Assembly (NCBI GenBank): GCA_963978545.1
Contig: OZ021724.1
Coordinates: forward strand, 33,684,433-33,748,432
DNA: 64,000 nt
Direction: 5' to 3'
DNA from: Linyphia triangularis
Taxonomy: Eukaryota > Arthropoda > Arachnida > Araneae > Linyphiidae
In this document: one piece after another, positions 1-13,849 of the stretch
How the letters are laid out: every line of letters starts with the position of its first letter
Numbering within the stretch: position 1 is the stretch's first letter
Translations under genes and position numbers: made by a program
The notes under the pieces: generated by a model
Seen by the model: the letters and a program-made list of their open reading frames with translations, nothing else
The model's database searches: none
What the model was told of the DNA's origin: nothing

Positions 1-2884
1 AAACAAAAGAATCAAAATAATTCAGTCAGCACCATATGTTTAAGTGTAATATTTCTTCACACTTTAAAAGTCTATGCCTGTATTCGTTAATCTAGCATTC
101 AAAACTTATCTAGAAATAAAATTAAAGAATAGAAAACATGTCCCACAAATAAAATACAACAAAGTATATATTTAAACCAAATGTGGTTAACGTTAATACA
201 TAAACACTTTAATAAGTAACATATAATTCCTAACTAACATTAGTACTTCGAATATGTTGAGAAACAAATTTTCAATTGCAGCAAAAGATTGCAAGTTTAG
301 ATAATACTTGTTAAGAAAATTTTAAAAAATTCCATCAAGTTCAATGCAGTAATGTTTTTGTAAACATTATTTCTATTTTTCTGTAGTTTCACTTCAGTTC
401 ATTGGAATAAATGTCATATATTTTCTCATCTATAAATAATATGAATTTAAATAACTATATGCATTATCATTTTTCATAATTATATTGGCTAGTTAAAGAA
501 ATTTAAATCTGTATAGTATCTCTCAGAATTTTTTCATTTAATTTAAATTTTATAAGTAATTCATCTGTATACTTTGTTGATACTTGTTGGCATTTTCACT
601 GCTCAACAAGAAAGCATTAAGATAAACAAATCCAAGAAGCATGTTAATGTCGTATTTGTTACAGAGATATTGGTTGATGTACAAGGTTAACTAATGAACC
701 TCTCAGTATTCGTAATTTTTAAGCTATAGTAAGCGTCAAATCTGACTTGCCAAGTCGGTTCGCCAACCGGGTTGTCAGAAAGACTAGACTGTAAACAAAC
801 ACGACTGAAAGAATCGAGACTGAAAGAATCGAACAGCGAAATAAATCGATTCTACAAAAGTTAACATACCTCGGTCGATTCTTTCCATGTTTACAAACTT
901 TGCAATGCGTTGTTGGTATTCTGGACTTAGTTAAAAAAAAAAGTACGCTTTTATTGTTGTTGCATCGCGATCCCGTTGCATCATTTAGAGACGTAAATAT
1001 ACTTTAAGTTAGAAGGAATGTTCTTTTTGAGTTTTTTAATGGAAATTAATTATATATTTTTAGCGATTATTATATTTTTATATTATTTAAATAAATCAAT
1101 GCTTTTGCGTTTTTTAATAGAAAGTATTATATTTTTTTGTGATCGTTATATTTTTAGATTATTTAAAATTTTAAACATGGGTTATTATTTTTTTGATTTA
1201 ATCTTGCAGTATAGTTAATTTGGGATTTAACTCAAAATTAAATCTAGAATTATTTTTGGGTTCCCGGGTTTTTGAATGTATCTTTTTTAAATATATTTTA
1301 AGATTGAAAAAGTAATAAAATGTTATGGTAAATTGTAACTCAAAATTAAATCTAGAATTATTACTTTTGGGTTTTTGAGTGGGGAATCTTTTTCGAAAGT
1401 AAATATATTTTAAGATTGAAAAAGTAATTCGTATTTTTTTGCCGTTATTTGATTTTTAGATTATTCAAAATGTACACAAGGATTATATATATATTTTTTA
1501 TTTTATTGTTGCATCATTAATATCAGTTTTTAATACTTTAGATAATATTTCAAAATCGAAGGTATTGAAAAATAATTAAAAGCGATTATTATATATTTTG
1601 AGTTTTTTTATTAACATTCAAATATTATTATTTTTTTTTTAATTTATAGGGTTTTTAGCAGCCCAGCAGTTTGAATGTGTGTATTTTTATTTTAAAAATA
1701 GAATAAAAGGAAATTTCTTTTTTTCTCTCGATTATTTAATTTTTATTCCCTATTTAATGTTTTAAACGTGGTTTATTAATTTGGGTCCCATTAACTTTTT
1801 ATTAGTATTAAGGAATATTTACTTTTGAAACTCTCTTTGTTTTCAATTTAAATAAGTAGAAAAAGTTCCCTATCATAAAGATATAATTTTATTTTTACAA
1901 TTATTTTAATGCGGGGGAAATGTTCGATTTGATTATATTTAGTATTCTAATTTTACACAGATTCGGGAACTCGAAAGCGTGTTAATGACTAGGAAACTGA
2001 GAATTTTGCTAGACTGTCAATTTCATTAATAGATAATAGGATTTGATACTTTAAACCGGATTTAATTTTTCATTTCGTATAGAGAACACGAAACTTATTA
2101 TTTTAAGAAGTTAATTGGAAATAAATTATCCCTTATTTTTAATCGGTCTTCATTTAGAATTACTCCCAGAATTACGGATTTACATTAGGAATAAAACTCA
2201 CCCTTCATTTACTTCATAATAATTATTAAATAAATATTGTCAAAAATTTTACCTTTATTTAAATGTATTCCGAGATGATGAAGAACGTACACGTCCATGC
2301 GTGATGTATCCATTTGAATCTTAAGTATAGAGGGCGCCCTATTCGCGCCTGTGCACATGCGCGACTTCTCCCCTTCGGTTACAGGGGGCGAGCAACTGCC
2401 GTGACGGGAACCTGTCAAGCCACACCTTGAGCAGTTGTTAATGATCTTACAACCTTTGAAAGCGAAACCGATAACGTACAATTCTTCTTAACCTGGAGCA
2501 TACAAACTTCAAAGAACTTCTCCTTCCAAGAAATGTCATCTGTCTTCAATTGTGCCACCATACACTAAGAACGAGGAGTACAATGAAATAGACATGATTT
2601 TATCAGTAATGTTAGATAATCCCCTGATATTCAGAGATATATTTTTCTTGAAAGTAAAATCGAATTTTAAATGCATTTTACAATTACTGTGTGGTTCTTA
2701 ATTCTAGAGTGCCAAAATTAAAGGATTTTATTGATTAGAATGGTAAATTTATTAAAATATTTTTAAACTTCGAAACATGCATGGAATAAATATGTGCGAT
2801 TCCTAAATACATATTAATAATAAAAATGATAATCAAGACTTATAATTTCGTATCCCCTCTCCCAAAAAAATATCTGGCTAAGCC
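1..2884. other. Non-coding AT-rich DNA
   Basis: No gene found. A GC-richer patch at 2325-2470 includes an NRF-1-like GTGCACATGCGCG (2350-2362), and a patch at 745-880 has GAATCGA motifs in both orientations. The short open frames here have low-complexity composition. Confidence 0.5.
1225..1445. repeat. Short tandem duplication, period 109
   Basis: ACTCAAAATTAAATCTAGAA occurs at 1229 and 1338, each followed by TTTTTGA and then AAATATATTTTAAGATTGAA. Confidence 0.65.
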
Positions 2885-2892
2885 CCTGGGTG

Positions 2893-3874
2893 CAATGGCG
2901 GATCCAGCCAGGGGGCGCGGGGGGCGCGCGCCCCCTCCTCAGGTTGAGTCTTTTTTTACAATTTACAGAAATAAATAATAATAATAATAAATATATATAT
3001 TTTTTTCCAAGTTTTTTTCAATAAGTTCAAGCAACAATTATATTTTAACTTCATCTAATTTCCAAAAGAAGCAACAAAAAAATGCTTATTTTTGTACCAA
3101 GGTTCCATTTATAGCTTTCTCTCTCCCCATTCAAACGGATGTTGGAAGACTGTACAAGTATTCAAACCTCCACCCTCTTGACCTTGAAGATATCTTGGAC
3201 CCCTGATACCCGATCCCTTTTCTGTCGAGTGGGAGGAAGAGATTTTGACTCACATTCGTAATGTCCAACGCCAACCAGGGGGAAAAAAGTGAAATGTTTT
3301 GTGTCTGAAAAATTAATTTTGGAGCAATCTAAGCATGTGACACATGTTTTTAGAGTCCTTTTTTTTTTTTGCTGAATCGAATGAAAAAAAGCAAAACGAT
3401 ATAACTAATCTAAAAAAAGTTACAGTTTTTTATAAACGAAAACACATGTAAAATCCAAGGAAAGGTAAAATACGACTTTAAAAAATAAAAAATTGGTCCG
3501 TTCATGAAACTTTGCAAAACGGTTTTATTTGTCATGAGTATAAAGAAACAAAAGAGTTCGTAAAAATATCTAGCATAGAAGGGTGTTTTTTGAGGAGTGG
3601 GAGGGGGGAGTTTTTTTGTTTTTTTTAAATTGAAAAGTAATTTTGGTATAACCTGGGCATTTCACCTTACGCTAAGATAGCGAGTCAGAAATGTGACGAA
3701 AAAGGGGAAGGGGGTGAGGTCAATCAATGGATACAGATTATCTTGAAGTATATTTCTAGAACACTCCATAGATTTTTTTTTTTTTTAAACTTTTTTTAAA
3801 TATTTGATTTCATCCTGGCTAAGGCACAGGTGTTGCGCCCCCCCCCCCTCAGGAAAATCCTAGATCCGCCACTG
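2893..3874. mobile_element. hAT-like non-autonomous element with perfect 8-bp duplication
   Basis: The ends CAATGGCGGATCCAG and, inverted, CAGTGGCGGATCTAG form the TIR. CCTGGGTG is present immediately outside both ends (2885-2892 and 3875-3882), an exact 8-bp target duplication as made by hAT transposases. There are G- and C-rich blocks just inside each end. No transposase coding is seen in the 982 bp. Partial copies are at 6585-6960 and 8253-8645. Confidence 0.85.
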
Positions 3875-4079
3875 CCTGGGTGTAGTGGGCCGTTACGCTT
3901 TTATCAACTAATTGATAATACCTCATAAATCGTTATGCATGTAACTATGTAAATTAAGAGAATTTGCATTTTATAAATAAAAATTAAAAGTTTTTGTTGG
4001 GGTTACCGCCACGACTGGGAAGCTTGCGTATCTTTACAATTTTTTTTAGCACTACAACCCTGTTTTGTGGATATATGTT

Positions 4080-4275
4080 TGTCGATGGCGGTCAAATCTA
4101 CGGAGGCCTAATTAACCCCCTTGCCATCATTCAATCGGGCTGAAACTTGGCAGATGGATTCGATGTCGGCAATGTATTCTATCAAATTTTGGAGGTTGTC
4201 ACTGACACTAAAAGGTCGCTTTTACGGAATACTAACAAACCAATTTGCCATCATCCAATCGTACTGAAATAGCAT
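4080..4275 (+). repeat. Dispersed repeat with the CTTGCCATCAT block, copy 1
   Basis: Blocks CTTGCCATCATTCAATCGG, CTGAAACTTGGCAGAT and GTATTCTATCAAATTTTGGA, then TGACACTAAAA and GGAATACTAA, recur in the same order at 12165-12335 (minus) and 62795-62990 (plus). No coding. Confidence 0.7.
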
Positions 4276-6584
4276 TTAATAATTTAATTCTGAAGAAAAA
4301 CAAGAGAAAATAATTATAGACCTATTAATATCGTGTCCCCAACTGGAAATACTAAGTATAATTTGATTTATGGGACTACAGACGTCCCAGCTTTCAAATT
4401 CTGAAAAGGCCAAAAGTAAAATTTTTTACACAAAGGTCCTTATACCAAGATAATAACTTGGCTTTTCAACAGCTAAACACCACTTCACTGGATTTGAATA
4501 CTGCAAGTCCAAAGACTACAATAGGAAGCACTGGACCTCATATACTTTACAATGTTTGCATTCAGTGCATATGTCTGATAATGGCGCCAGTGTTATGGCT
4601 TGACAATCAGTGACGGTGATTAAGGAGCAAACTTACCCTGCACCTTTTGAAATATTAGTTCTTCCAAAAAAAGGAGTTAAAAGAAAAAAGCGATTTAGAA
4701 TAAATGTACGAGTCTGTCTGTCACACGAGCACGTAGTTACGGGCGTTTCGTCCGCATCTTGGAACAGTTTGGATATTATTTTCACCCAGTGAATGTATTA
4801 AGTACGGGAAAAAAGTGTTGATTAAAAGTATTTAGTTATTTTTGTAAGTTTTGCTTCATAATTAATACAAGTGTAAAATTTTAGAATGGATAAAAGAAGA
4901 TTATGGAAAACGGAGATAAAGGCGTATGTCTTAGAAAAAAAGTATAAATACATTGAAAAAATGTCTTTAATTTTTTAATTATAACCGTTTTTATGCCAGT
5001 TATATAACACCCCCTGGTGTCCATTATGTGATAATTAAGGCAAATTTAGAGTGCATCATGTTATATTACTTTTATTTAATGTAATATAATATGTTGCATA
5101 CTTCATTTTTCTTACATAATTCTGCCAATACTTACCATAAAAAGACGAAAAAAAAAAATTTGGAAATATTTTCCTAAAAGCTATACCAGTATGAAAAGCC
5201 GTAAAGGTCAATCCACAGCAGTAAGCCATTGGGATTAATTCCAGTTTTTATTCATCTTTTACAAATTAATAGTTTTTACAAATTAACAAAAATATATTTT
5301 AATGAAAAACATAGTCATGGAAAAATTAATCCATATAATTATTCATATAAATATTTAAATGAAAAAGAATCTAAAAAATGTATGTATCATTATAATGTAT
5401 CCAGTGCTAGAGCTAGAAATATAGTATATCCAGCACGGATAAAAAATGTGTAGCCTATTCATTTATAAACCTAGGATAATGATTTTAATACTTAATTTTT
5501 GGATATGTAGGTTTGTCATTTCTTTATTTACCAATGTAACTTGGGGGGAGGGGGGGGGGGGGAATGACACAGTGTTCAATTAAAGTACAACTTTGGTGCC
5601 AGCAAAATTTCGTGGCCCTAAGCTTGGGTTTTGTTGGCTGGTATATAATAGAAATCAGGCCTTGAACGTCGTTAGTCAAAGAAAGATTAATAGTTAAAGA
5701 ACACGCCTCATATTGTGCGAAGCGGTGATCATTGGAATGTGACTGGCACCAACGTGTTTGGATTTTTTAGTCAACCATCTGCACTGAGACCATCTGCTGG
5801 TTAAAACTTGAGTTATTGTGATTGTTGTTGCCGACGGAATTAACAATGGGTACTGATAGGGGGGATAATTAACAAAAATAAAAGCAAAACAAAATAATTC
5901 TTTGTTTAAATACAAAACATAAACTATTTATTGATTTAGTGTTAATAACTATTCAAACAGGTAATTTTTAAACGTCTAGTGAAACCAAATTTTGTTGTCT
6001 AGTGCAAGTTAGAACACACGCGTAGAATCATAAAAATCCAATAATATTGCACTGGAAGGTAACAAAAGTTTTGAAATTAAGCTCAAAATTTGACGTTTTC
6101 CGATGAACTCCGATAAATCGCGAGTTTATGCAAAATTGCAAAAATTTTTCATTAATGCAAAAATTACAGATGTTTCGACAGAAATACGTTTGCGTTGAAG
6201 TACCAATTATTGCGAAATGCCAAAGTTAGCATAGTATTTGATAATATTTTTAAAGTTAAAAGTGTAATTTAAAACTTAAGAGCTAAATTATTTTTAAAAG
6301 TGTTTTTGCAATAATTTAGGGTAAGTGGCTTGCTTAAAGAAACATAAGTTTAACTCTATTCATTAAAAAGCAGATAAAACTCGAGATTAGGATACCTTGG
6401 CATAGGTTTGATATGTAAAATAACATTAGAATTATTTATTTCTAAACCATAATTTATTAAATATTAGTACTAAGGATAAATATTCTCAAAGTAATACTTA
6501 TATTAAAATATTCTCAAATTGAGACCACTTAAGATGTAACTAGTATTAAGTACGCATAGTTGTTGTTTTTTTTTTTTAATTTTT
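4276..6584. other. Non-coding AT-rich DNA
   Basis: No gene supported. A poly(G) block is at 5544-5562. The open frame at 5229-5453 has no recognisable family and AT-driven composition. Confidence 0.45.
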
Positions 6585-6960
6585 TAAAAATATTTGATTT
6601 CATCCTGGCTAAGGCACAGGTGTTGCGCCCCCACCCCCCTCAGGAAAATCCTAGATCCGCCACTGGTACCCACAACCAAAATTAATTTTTCAGCTACAAA
6701 ACCCCCTGACCCCCCCCCCCTCCCCAAAAAAACCCCCTTCTTTGCAGATATTTTTATGGACTCATTTGAATATTCATTTTCATGACAGATATAGAACATT
6801 TTTGCCAAGTTTGATCAACGAACTAATTTTTTTTTGTTTTTCTTATGGTCTTATTTACTATTTTACCAGCACTAATATATATATATATTTTGTGCGATTT
6901 TATACATCCATATTTTTTTTTTTTTTTTTTTACTTTCAATTACCGGTAAAAAAAAAATTG
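6585..6960. mobile_element. Rearranged copies of the 2893-3874 hAT-like family
   Basis: Bases 6585-6665 repeat the right end (3790-3874, same strand, ending GATCCGCCACTG). From about 6676 onward the sequence instead matches the reverse complement of the element's interior (3324, then 3620 down to about 3440). Two oppositely oriented pieces are therefore fused at about 6666-6676. Neither piece has its other end. Confidence 0.65.
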
Positions 6961-7009
6961 ATTTTATTGCATTTCTACAAGTTTTGGAACGTGATGAGTT
7001 CAAAAAAAT

Positions 7010-7330
7010 GTTTGTGCTTGTTAGTTAGCAGCATAACTCCCAAAACGGATTGACATGCGATGTTCAATTTTTATGTACAGGTTATTGATAGCCACGAGAC
7101 CTGGCATTACGGTTTTCGTCAAAATTGCACATGTGCATTAAGTAGCTGATATTGAAAAAATTACGTTTTTCAGCGATTATCAAAAAATGGTTTTAACGAT
7201 TTTGATTAAAATCGCTATAAAAATGCGTGTAAAGGTGTTCTAATCATTCCCACCTCCGTAGAAATGAGATAATGCGAACGCCCATCAACAACTGTTTCTG
7301 CTCTGTTGCACTTAAAAGAAAGGATAATGC
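7010..7330 (-). repeat. Dispersed repeat copy (family of 47963-48360)
   Basis: Read on the minus strand it carries the ATGTGCAATTTTGACGAAAA and GCCA-GTCTCGTGGCTA blocks, then ATAATCGCTG..., in the same order as 48100-48300 and 55040-55260. It has no coding content. Confidence 0.5.
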
Positions 7331-8252
7331 AGTGTTTATTGAAAAATATATCACAATTTTCACCGTTTCAGCGGCGTTTTTTAGAATAATCGCCAAACTG
7401 GGAATTTTTTTTTTTTTTTAAATAATTAAAACAAAATAGATAAATTATATCAATCCGTGACAAATTAAAAAAACATCGCATACTTAAATATTTTGTTCCA
7501 ATTCTTCAATTTTAACTGGAAGAGAGAGATTGTAGGAGAATCACTGTATTTAAAACTTTTTAAGAACTTCATTTTGAGTTGCAATATCATTTTACTTCTT
7601 TCACGAAACTTTTGAACAAGAATCAGAAGTTTCATAAAAAATATGTTTTGGAAAAATAAGCTTAGAATAAAATTAGAGTGATCTTAGCCTTCTCTAAAAG
7701 TATGTATATATATTATACCGTAAGCGTTATAATTACTTATAAAGTGCAATATTTCTTGCATTACTTCTGCAATAACAAAAAAAAAAAAAAAAAATTGAAA
7801 GCATGTCCAGGTAAATATGTGTACAAAACTTTTCAAATTATCGTAAAAAACATACACTTTTATTTTGTTAATTCATTCGTTTAATTTCGTACAGGGTTTG
7901 AAAGCAATATTTTTTTTAATAATTAATTCTGCTACTGTAGTGCTACTTTACACAGTACAGATAATACTTCTTACAAAATTGTTTATAAGTCTATTTTATG
8001 TAAAAAAACAAACAATCGCCATACCTTTTCAGTGTAGTGCAAGAGAGGATTGTTAATCGAAATTCAAATATGACGCTTATTTACAAGCCGAAGCAGAAAT
8101 TAGAGTTGGATGAGTTCTTATGCAGTTAATAAATAACCTTCCTTCTCCTTTCTTTCAAAAGTTTTAAGTTTAGCCTGTTACCATGTCCAGTTGAATGGGG
8201 GTGGCCATTTCCGGGGTAACCCAAATAGTCACAACCCAAATAGTTATTCTTT

Positions 8253-8645
8253 ATTTCCCCTGGTTGGCGTTGGACATTACTCATGTGAGTCAAAATCTCT
8301 TCCTCCCACTCAACAGAAAAGGGATCGGGTATCAGGGGTCCAAGATAACTTCAAGGTCAAGAGGGTGGAGGTTTGAATACTTGTACAGTCTTCCAACATC
8401 CGTTTGAATGGGAAGAGAGAAGGTTATAAATAGAACCTTGGTACAAAAATAAGCCTTTTTTTGTTGTTGCTTTTTTCGGAAATTAGATTAAGGTTAAAAT
8501 ATAATTGTTGCGTGAACTTATCGAAAAAAACTTGGGAAAAAAATAATAATTATTATTATTATTATTATTTATTTCTGTAAATTGTAAAAAAAGACTCCAC
8601 CTGAGGGGGGGGGGGGGGGCGCCCCCCCGGCTGGATCCGCCATTG
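8253..8645. mobile_element. Truncated inverted copy of the 2893-3874 hAT-like family
   Basis: This stretch is the reverse complement of 2893-3290 and ends at GGATCCGCCATTG (8645). It keeps the ATT microsatellite, the poly(G) block and the segment with CCAACGCCAACCAGG. The other end of the element is missing from about 8250 leftward. Confidence 0.75.
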
Positions 8646-10659
8646 TCTTAGATTGCAAATTTGTAAATATTGCGCATTCGCAGCTTTTGGCAGTTTTCAT
8701 TTCTTCTGTTAAATAAAAGCTAAAATTGTTTTGTATGATTGATTATTTAAATATGATTGACTGGAATATTAGAAACAATACCAATGGCATACAAATAATT
8801 TGAATCAGTTAATGTTAAAATCTTTTTAAATGTTTTTTTTTTTTTTTTTAATTTTTTCATTCTAATTTCAAATGTGTTTTTGTAAGTGTGAATCAAACTT
8901 GATGGTAATATGACTGATAATATGTCTAATATGAGACACAATATCTAACCGATTTGAGTTGCTACTTGTGATGAAAAAGCAGGTCCTATGGTTATATGAA
9001 CATTATTATTATTATTATTATTATTGCAATTTTACCTGCTGTAACTAATTTAGTTTGGAATTTTATTTGAATATAATGCAGAAATTTAAACTAATTTTCA
9101 GATAATGTAAATCTGCTTTTTGCATTTTTTTTAAATGGATTTGTGTGTTGACGGTTTAAGATGGTCTTTGAGTACATTTTCCTAATTTAAGTTCTCTTTA
9201 AATCATATTTATAAAAGAAAATATAAAGTTATGTTAAACTAATCTCAAAATTTATATTAAAGTACAGGTTGGATATAATTGAAATCTATCTATTTAGAGA
9301 ATTTTCAAACCCTCTAATTTTTATCTTTCATTGAACCCTAGTAGTATCATACTAATTGATGATACCCCCCCCCCCCCTTCTTCCAAGTTAAAAAATTAAT
9401 ACCGCGATTGGAAACACTCGCGGTCATAATCGCACCCCCCTTGATTGACCTCTAAATCCGCCCCTGGATCAGAGACCCAATATGAATGTTACACATCGAT
9501 ATTTTTTATTTTATTACTAGGCTCATAAAGTTTAATGCTGTAAGTCATACTATAATTCGCTGCTGAAGGAATGAATTTGAAATGCCCAACTAAGATATTT
9601 GTTCTGCTCATTTGTGACAGAAAATAAGTTGAATGAAAGTAATTAACCGCACAAAAACTAGGATGGTCTATCCTTGATTATTTTTAATAATTAGGTTTTT
9701 ATTTTTAGTGGTTCTATAATTTATCTTACTATCTTTTTAATATATGCATTTTATAATTATATACTAGATATGTGTCTTTTCTTTTTTCTGTGCAACTTTA
9801 ATTTCAATTTAGTGCCAAAGTCATAAATCAAAAAATTAGTATTTTTTGCAAATCAAAGCTTCAAAATTTTAATACAAATTTTTTGGTTCACTTTTTATTT
9901 TACTACTAAGCATAAGCTTTTAATTTTTGTTATAAAGGGGCGGCATTTTACCTTTTTGCCCTGGGCGTCAAAACTGTTTGCTCTGGCCCTGTTACCTGTT
10001 AGTGATAGGTTTCTAAGAAACAAATCTGAAATTCTTGACGCCAGCTGGTCTAAGTCTTTGTGCCTGTGTTCTCTGCAGTACAAAGAAGGGGTGAATGATT
10101 ATCTTCGAGGACACAGTCAACAATGGGCGTGTCTGTTTGCTGGGGTGAGTGGAGCAGGGGAGAGGGAAGGGGGGATATTGTCGCTATGGATGAAAATGAG
10201 TTAAAAAAAGTAATCATACAGTATTAATTCCTTTCGGGATAATAATCACCAAACTGAATGAATGATAAATAATTATAATGTATTATCCCCATTACCATTT
10301 AATGTGAAAGCTTTACTCTAGAAAAAGAAAGCTTTTTAAGGCTATTTTGTATCTTAACTGTTTTACTAAATAAGTTTTTTAATGAACATATTTTTAAACT
10401 TTATTTTTAATCGAGATTTAGAATAAATTCTTAAACATATTCCGAACAGTATTACTTAAATATTATGGAAGTGATTCGCTTCCGAACAAAGTCTTCCAAG
10501 TACAAAGATAAAAAAAATTGATAAAACATTTTCAGATTGTAAAACCACACAATTCTTCATTTAAATGCAAAACACGTAATTATTTTTAATACAATGAATA
10601 ATATACTTTTAATCGTTACGTAATAATTACGTAAAACTTATATTGAATTCTTTTAAAGT
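8646..10659. other. Repeat-derived and AT-rich DNA
   Basis: Holds the 8650-8830 repeat, an (ATT)n tract at 9002-9025, and at 9363-9466 a transposon-end-like segment finishing CTAAATCCGCCCCTG, the inverse of a CAGGGGCGGATTTAG hAT-type end. No gene is seen. Confidence 0.45.
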
Positions 10660-13365
10660 TAATTTTTGAGAGTTTTAATGAGCATAAATGTCGTAAAGAA
10701 ATTTTTTTTACCTAAGTTTTAAAAAAGTTCAAATCAATTGGAAACAAATTCACCCGGTATTTTAAATAATTCTTTTTAAGTATCATTTAAGCTATTCGTT
10801 CAAAATTCTTCCTTTACTTAAAAATGAATTTTAATGTGAACTATCGGAACAATTATGCTAATTGAATACAAATGACTAATATAAAAAAAAATAACGAACT
10901 TTAGACTTTGGGAAAAAGTATACTCCCCTAATACCTAAAGGCGATTGTGTCTAAATCGAAGCTTTATCATTGAAAAAATAACTATTAGATCTGTAAGGTA
11001 GGGGAAACTGTTGAATTTTTAAGGAAAATATAATTTTTTACGAAGAGAGCGAGGGAGAATAAATATTTTCTTTATCTAAAACACACCAACTTGTCAACAA
11101 GCCAGTAGCCAGGATTTTTTTTTTTTTTGAGGGGGGTGGGGGGTATGGTCAAAGATTTGATTGAATGCATATAACAAGTTACACAAAAAAAAAGAAGGGG
11201 AAGTAGTGAAACAAGATTTCACCCAGTTTCAGGCATCTAAGGCTCTGCTTGTCAAATGTGTAACAAATGACTTTAAATGCCATATTATCAATTTGATGAT
11301 GGGGTGATTGGATTACTTGGACACTTTCTTACATAAATATAAGTATTTATACATATTTATATATTTTTTCCCTATTTTTTTTAAACAGATGCATAGTAGT
11401 TTTTAAAATACCTATTGAAACGTAAATCTGAAATTTTACAAGTCTAGAAATTTAGATAATTTTTAAACATAAAAGCGCCTTATGATTACGCACAGGACAA
11501 ATGTGTTTTCCTAAAATTGATATATAATTTAATGTTTATTTTTAAGAAGTTGCATGGCAATCAGTGTTTGGGATTTAAAAGAAGATACAGCAAAACTTTA
11601 ATAAATGCCGGCTAAATCATACGTTGTGAAGCTTAGGTTAATTTGTTGGGGAGAGAAGGAGATGGAGAGGGGGGGGGGGGGTGATCATGAAAAGATGTGA
11701 AGCGGTTTTGTTTATACCTTTTCTTTTCAAAAATATAGATTAGATTTTCCAATAAAATGTTGTTATTATTACTATTTAGGGATTAATTTTAGATGGATAA
11801 TATTTAAATCTATATTTACTTCACATTCAGTGGTAGCTTGTGAGTAGTAGATAATGTAACCCATAACAGCAGAGTTTTTTTTTAAAAAAATCCTTGGTAT
11901 GCCTTGTCAATTTTTATATTCATTAACACAGCACATATATCAAAAACATTTCTATCAACAAAATGTGCGGCAAACTACATTTCAAAATTTATTTATTAAA
12001 AATGTACGCAAATTTATGCTATCACATCCAATCCAAATACCATTTATTTATTCTGATTAAAGTTATTTTATTATTTATTTATTAATTAAAAAAAAATTGG
12101 CAACAGGAAAGAGTTTCAACAACGGTCGGTTCAATGCTTTAAAAAAAAAAAAAAAAAAAATTGAATGACGGCAAGTTCGTTTATTAGTATTCCGTAAAAG
12201 CAACCTTTTAGTGATAGTAACAGTTCCGAAATTGGATAGAATGCTTTGTAATCGACATCGAACATATTTGCCAAGTTTCAGCCCGTATTGATGACGGCAA
12301 GCTAATTAGGCCTTCTCAGATTCCGTTCCCATCGACAAACATAATGAAAGGATTTAAAAGAAGGGGCTCGAATTAACAATTACATGTCTTGTATAGCTAG
12401 CTATACGTGTAAATATCAAACATTTGATTAAAATTAAGAGTTTTATAGTCAAACAAAATAAAACTAGAACATTCGTTGCAAATCGCAAAGTATAAAATTT
12501 TGAATTGTCCGTATTTGAATGGATAAGCATTCAAATATTGGATTATTTTAAAGTTACTTTTTATATTCTGTTGCTTGCAATTAAAAATTTCAACAAATAA
12601 GTATAATTGTAATAGCAATGCTTATTTTTTAATATCAATGGTTTTAAGGAACGTTTTTATTTTGATCCAGCGCATGTGTTTTGGGAGGGATTTTTTTTAA
12701 TTACAATTTTTAATGAAGTATATCCTTTATTTTCTAATAAAGGTCACAAAGAAACGTTTTTTTTACCCAAGTTAATTAAAAGTTTAATACAAATGGAAAC
12801 AAGTTTACTCGGCATATTTATCAATTCTTTCTTTACTTAAGATTGAATTTTAATATGAACTATCGGAAAGCATGCATAACTAAATATTTTGATCATAAAT
12901 ATAAGATTTTGGGAAAAGTAAATTCTCCCAAAACCAGAAGGACCGTGTCTAAATCGAAGTTTTATCACTGAAAAAATAACTTACTTGAAATATCCAGTTA
13001 GTCCATCGGTAATGTGGAGAAAAATGGTATAAAAAAATACTTGTCAAATATTTAACAAATGACTTTATATCCCATATTACCTACTTGATGATGGTGCGAT
13101 TGGCTTAATTGCTTCCCCTCCCCCCCCCCCTTTTTTTTTCTTCATATGATATAAATACAGTGAAAGAGCAGATACATAATAATTATTTAAATAACTATTT
13201 AAAAGTAAATCTGAAATTTTACAAGTCAAGAAATTCAGATAATTATTTAACTTAAAGTTGGATTATACACAAGACAAATGTGACAAATGTGTTTTCCCAA
13301 AATGGATATATAATTTAATGTTTATTTTTAAGAAGTTGTACTACGATTAGCTGTCTGTGATTAAA
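10660..13365. repeat. Diverged direct segmental duplication
   Basis: About 0.9 kb at 10660-11580 matches 12700-13365 in order: TATCGGAA, TTTGGGAAAA, GTGTCTAAATCGAAG, AACAAATGACTTTA, TCTGAAATTTTACAAGTC, ATATATAATTTAATGTTTAT. The copies are about 1.8-2.0 kb apart, with indels. Both lie in non-coding DNA. Confidence 0.65.
12165..12335 (-). repeat. Dispersed repeat with the CTTGCCATCAT block, copy 2
   Basis: Inverse-strand copy: TTAGTATTCCGTAAAAGC, GCCAAGTTTCAGCCC and TGACGGCAAGC in reversed order relative to 4080-4275. Confidence 0.65.
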
Positions 13366-13598
13366 AAAAAAAAAATACACTAAGCAAATTTTTTAAATAA
13401 CTACTTAAAAGTAAATCTGAAATTTTACAAGTCAAGAAATTCAGATAATTATTTAACTTAAAGTTGGATTATACACAAGACAAATGTGTTTTCCCAAAAT
13501 GGATATATAAATTAATGTTTATTTTTAAGAAGTTGTACTACGATTAGCGGTCTGTGATTAAAAAATAAAAATACACTAAGCAAATTTTTTAAAGTTGT
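13187..13598. repeat. Tandem duplication, 206-bp unit, two copies
   Basis: 13187-13392 and 13393-13598 are nearly identical, both running from AGTAAATCTGAAATTTTACA to CACTAAGCAAATTTTTTAAA. The first unit has an extra internal ACAAATGTG duplication. Confidence 0.85.
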
Positions 13599-13849
13599 TC
13601 GTTTAGAAATTACCTGTTATTCGTTAAAAATACATTAAATATCAATATTAAATAGCATTTATATTAAAAATGTTAATAGAGAAAAGTTAGAATAGGAAGA
13701 GTTAATATCAGAAAATAAATATATAAAGAATTATATTTTAAAAATATATATTCTTCCCTAATTCATATCACACATTATATAAATTGTATGTTTATTTACA
13801 TTCATTCTGTTAAATTAACATTAATTATAACAAATATATTGTTATTATT

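Noticed and set aside
1018..1218. 66-codon open frame
   Set aside because: Composed almost only of F, I, L, Y from AT-rich DNA; no motif and no splice or start context.
2330..2480. GC-rich patch with NRF-1-like site as a promoter
   Set aside because: A single near-match and no downstream exon; too weak to list as a promoter.
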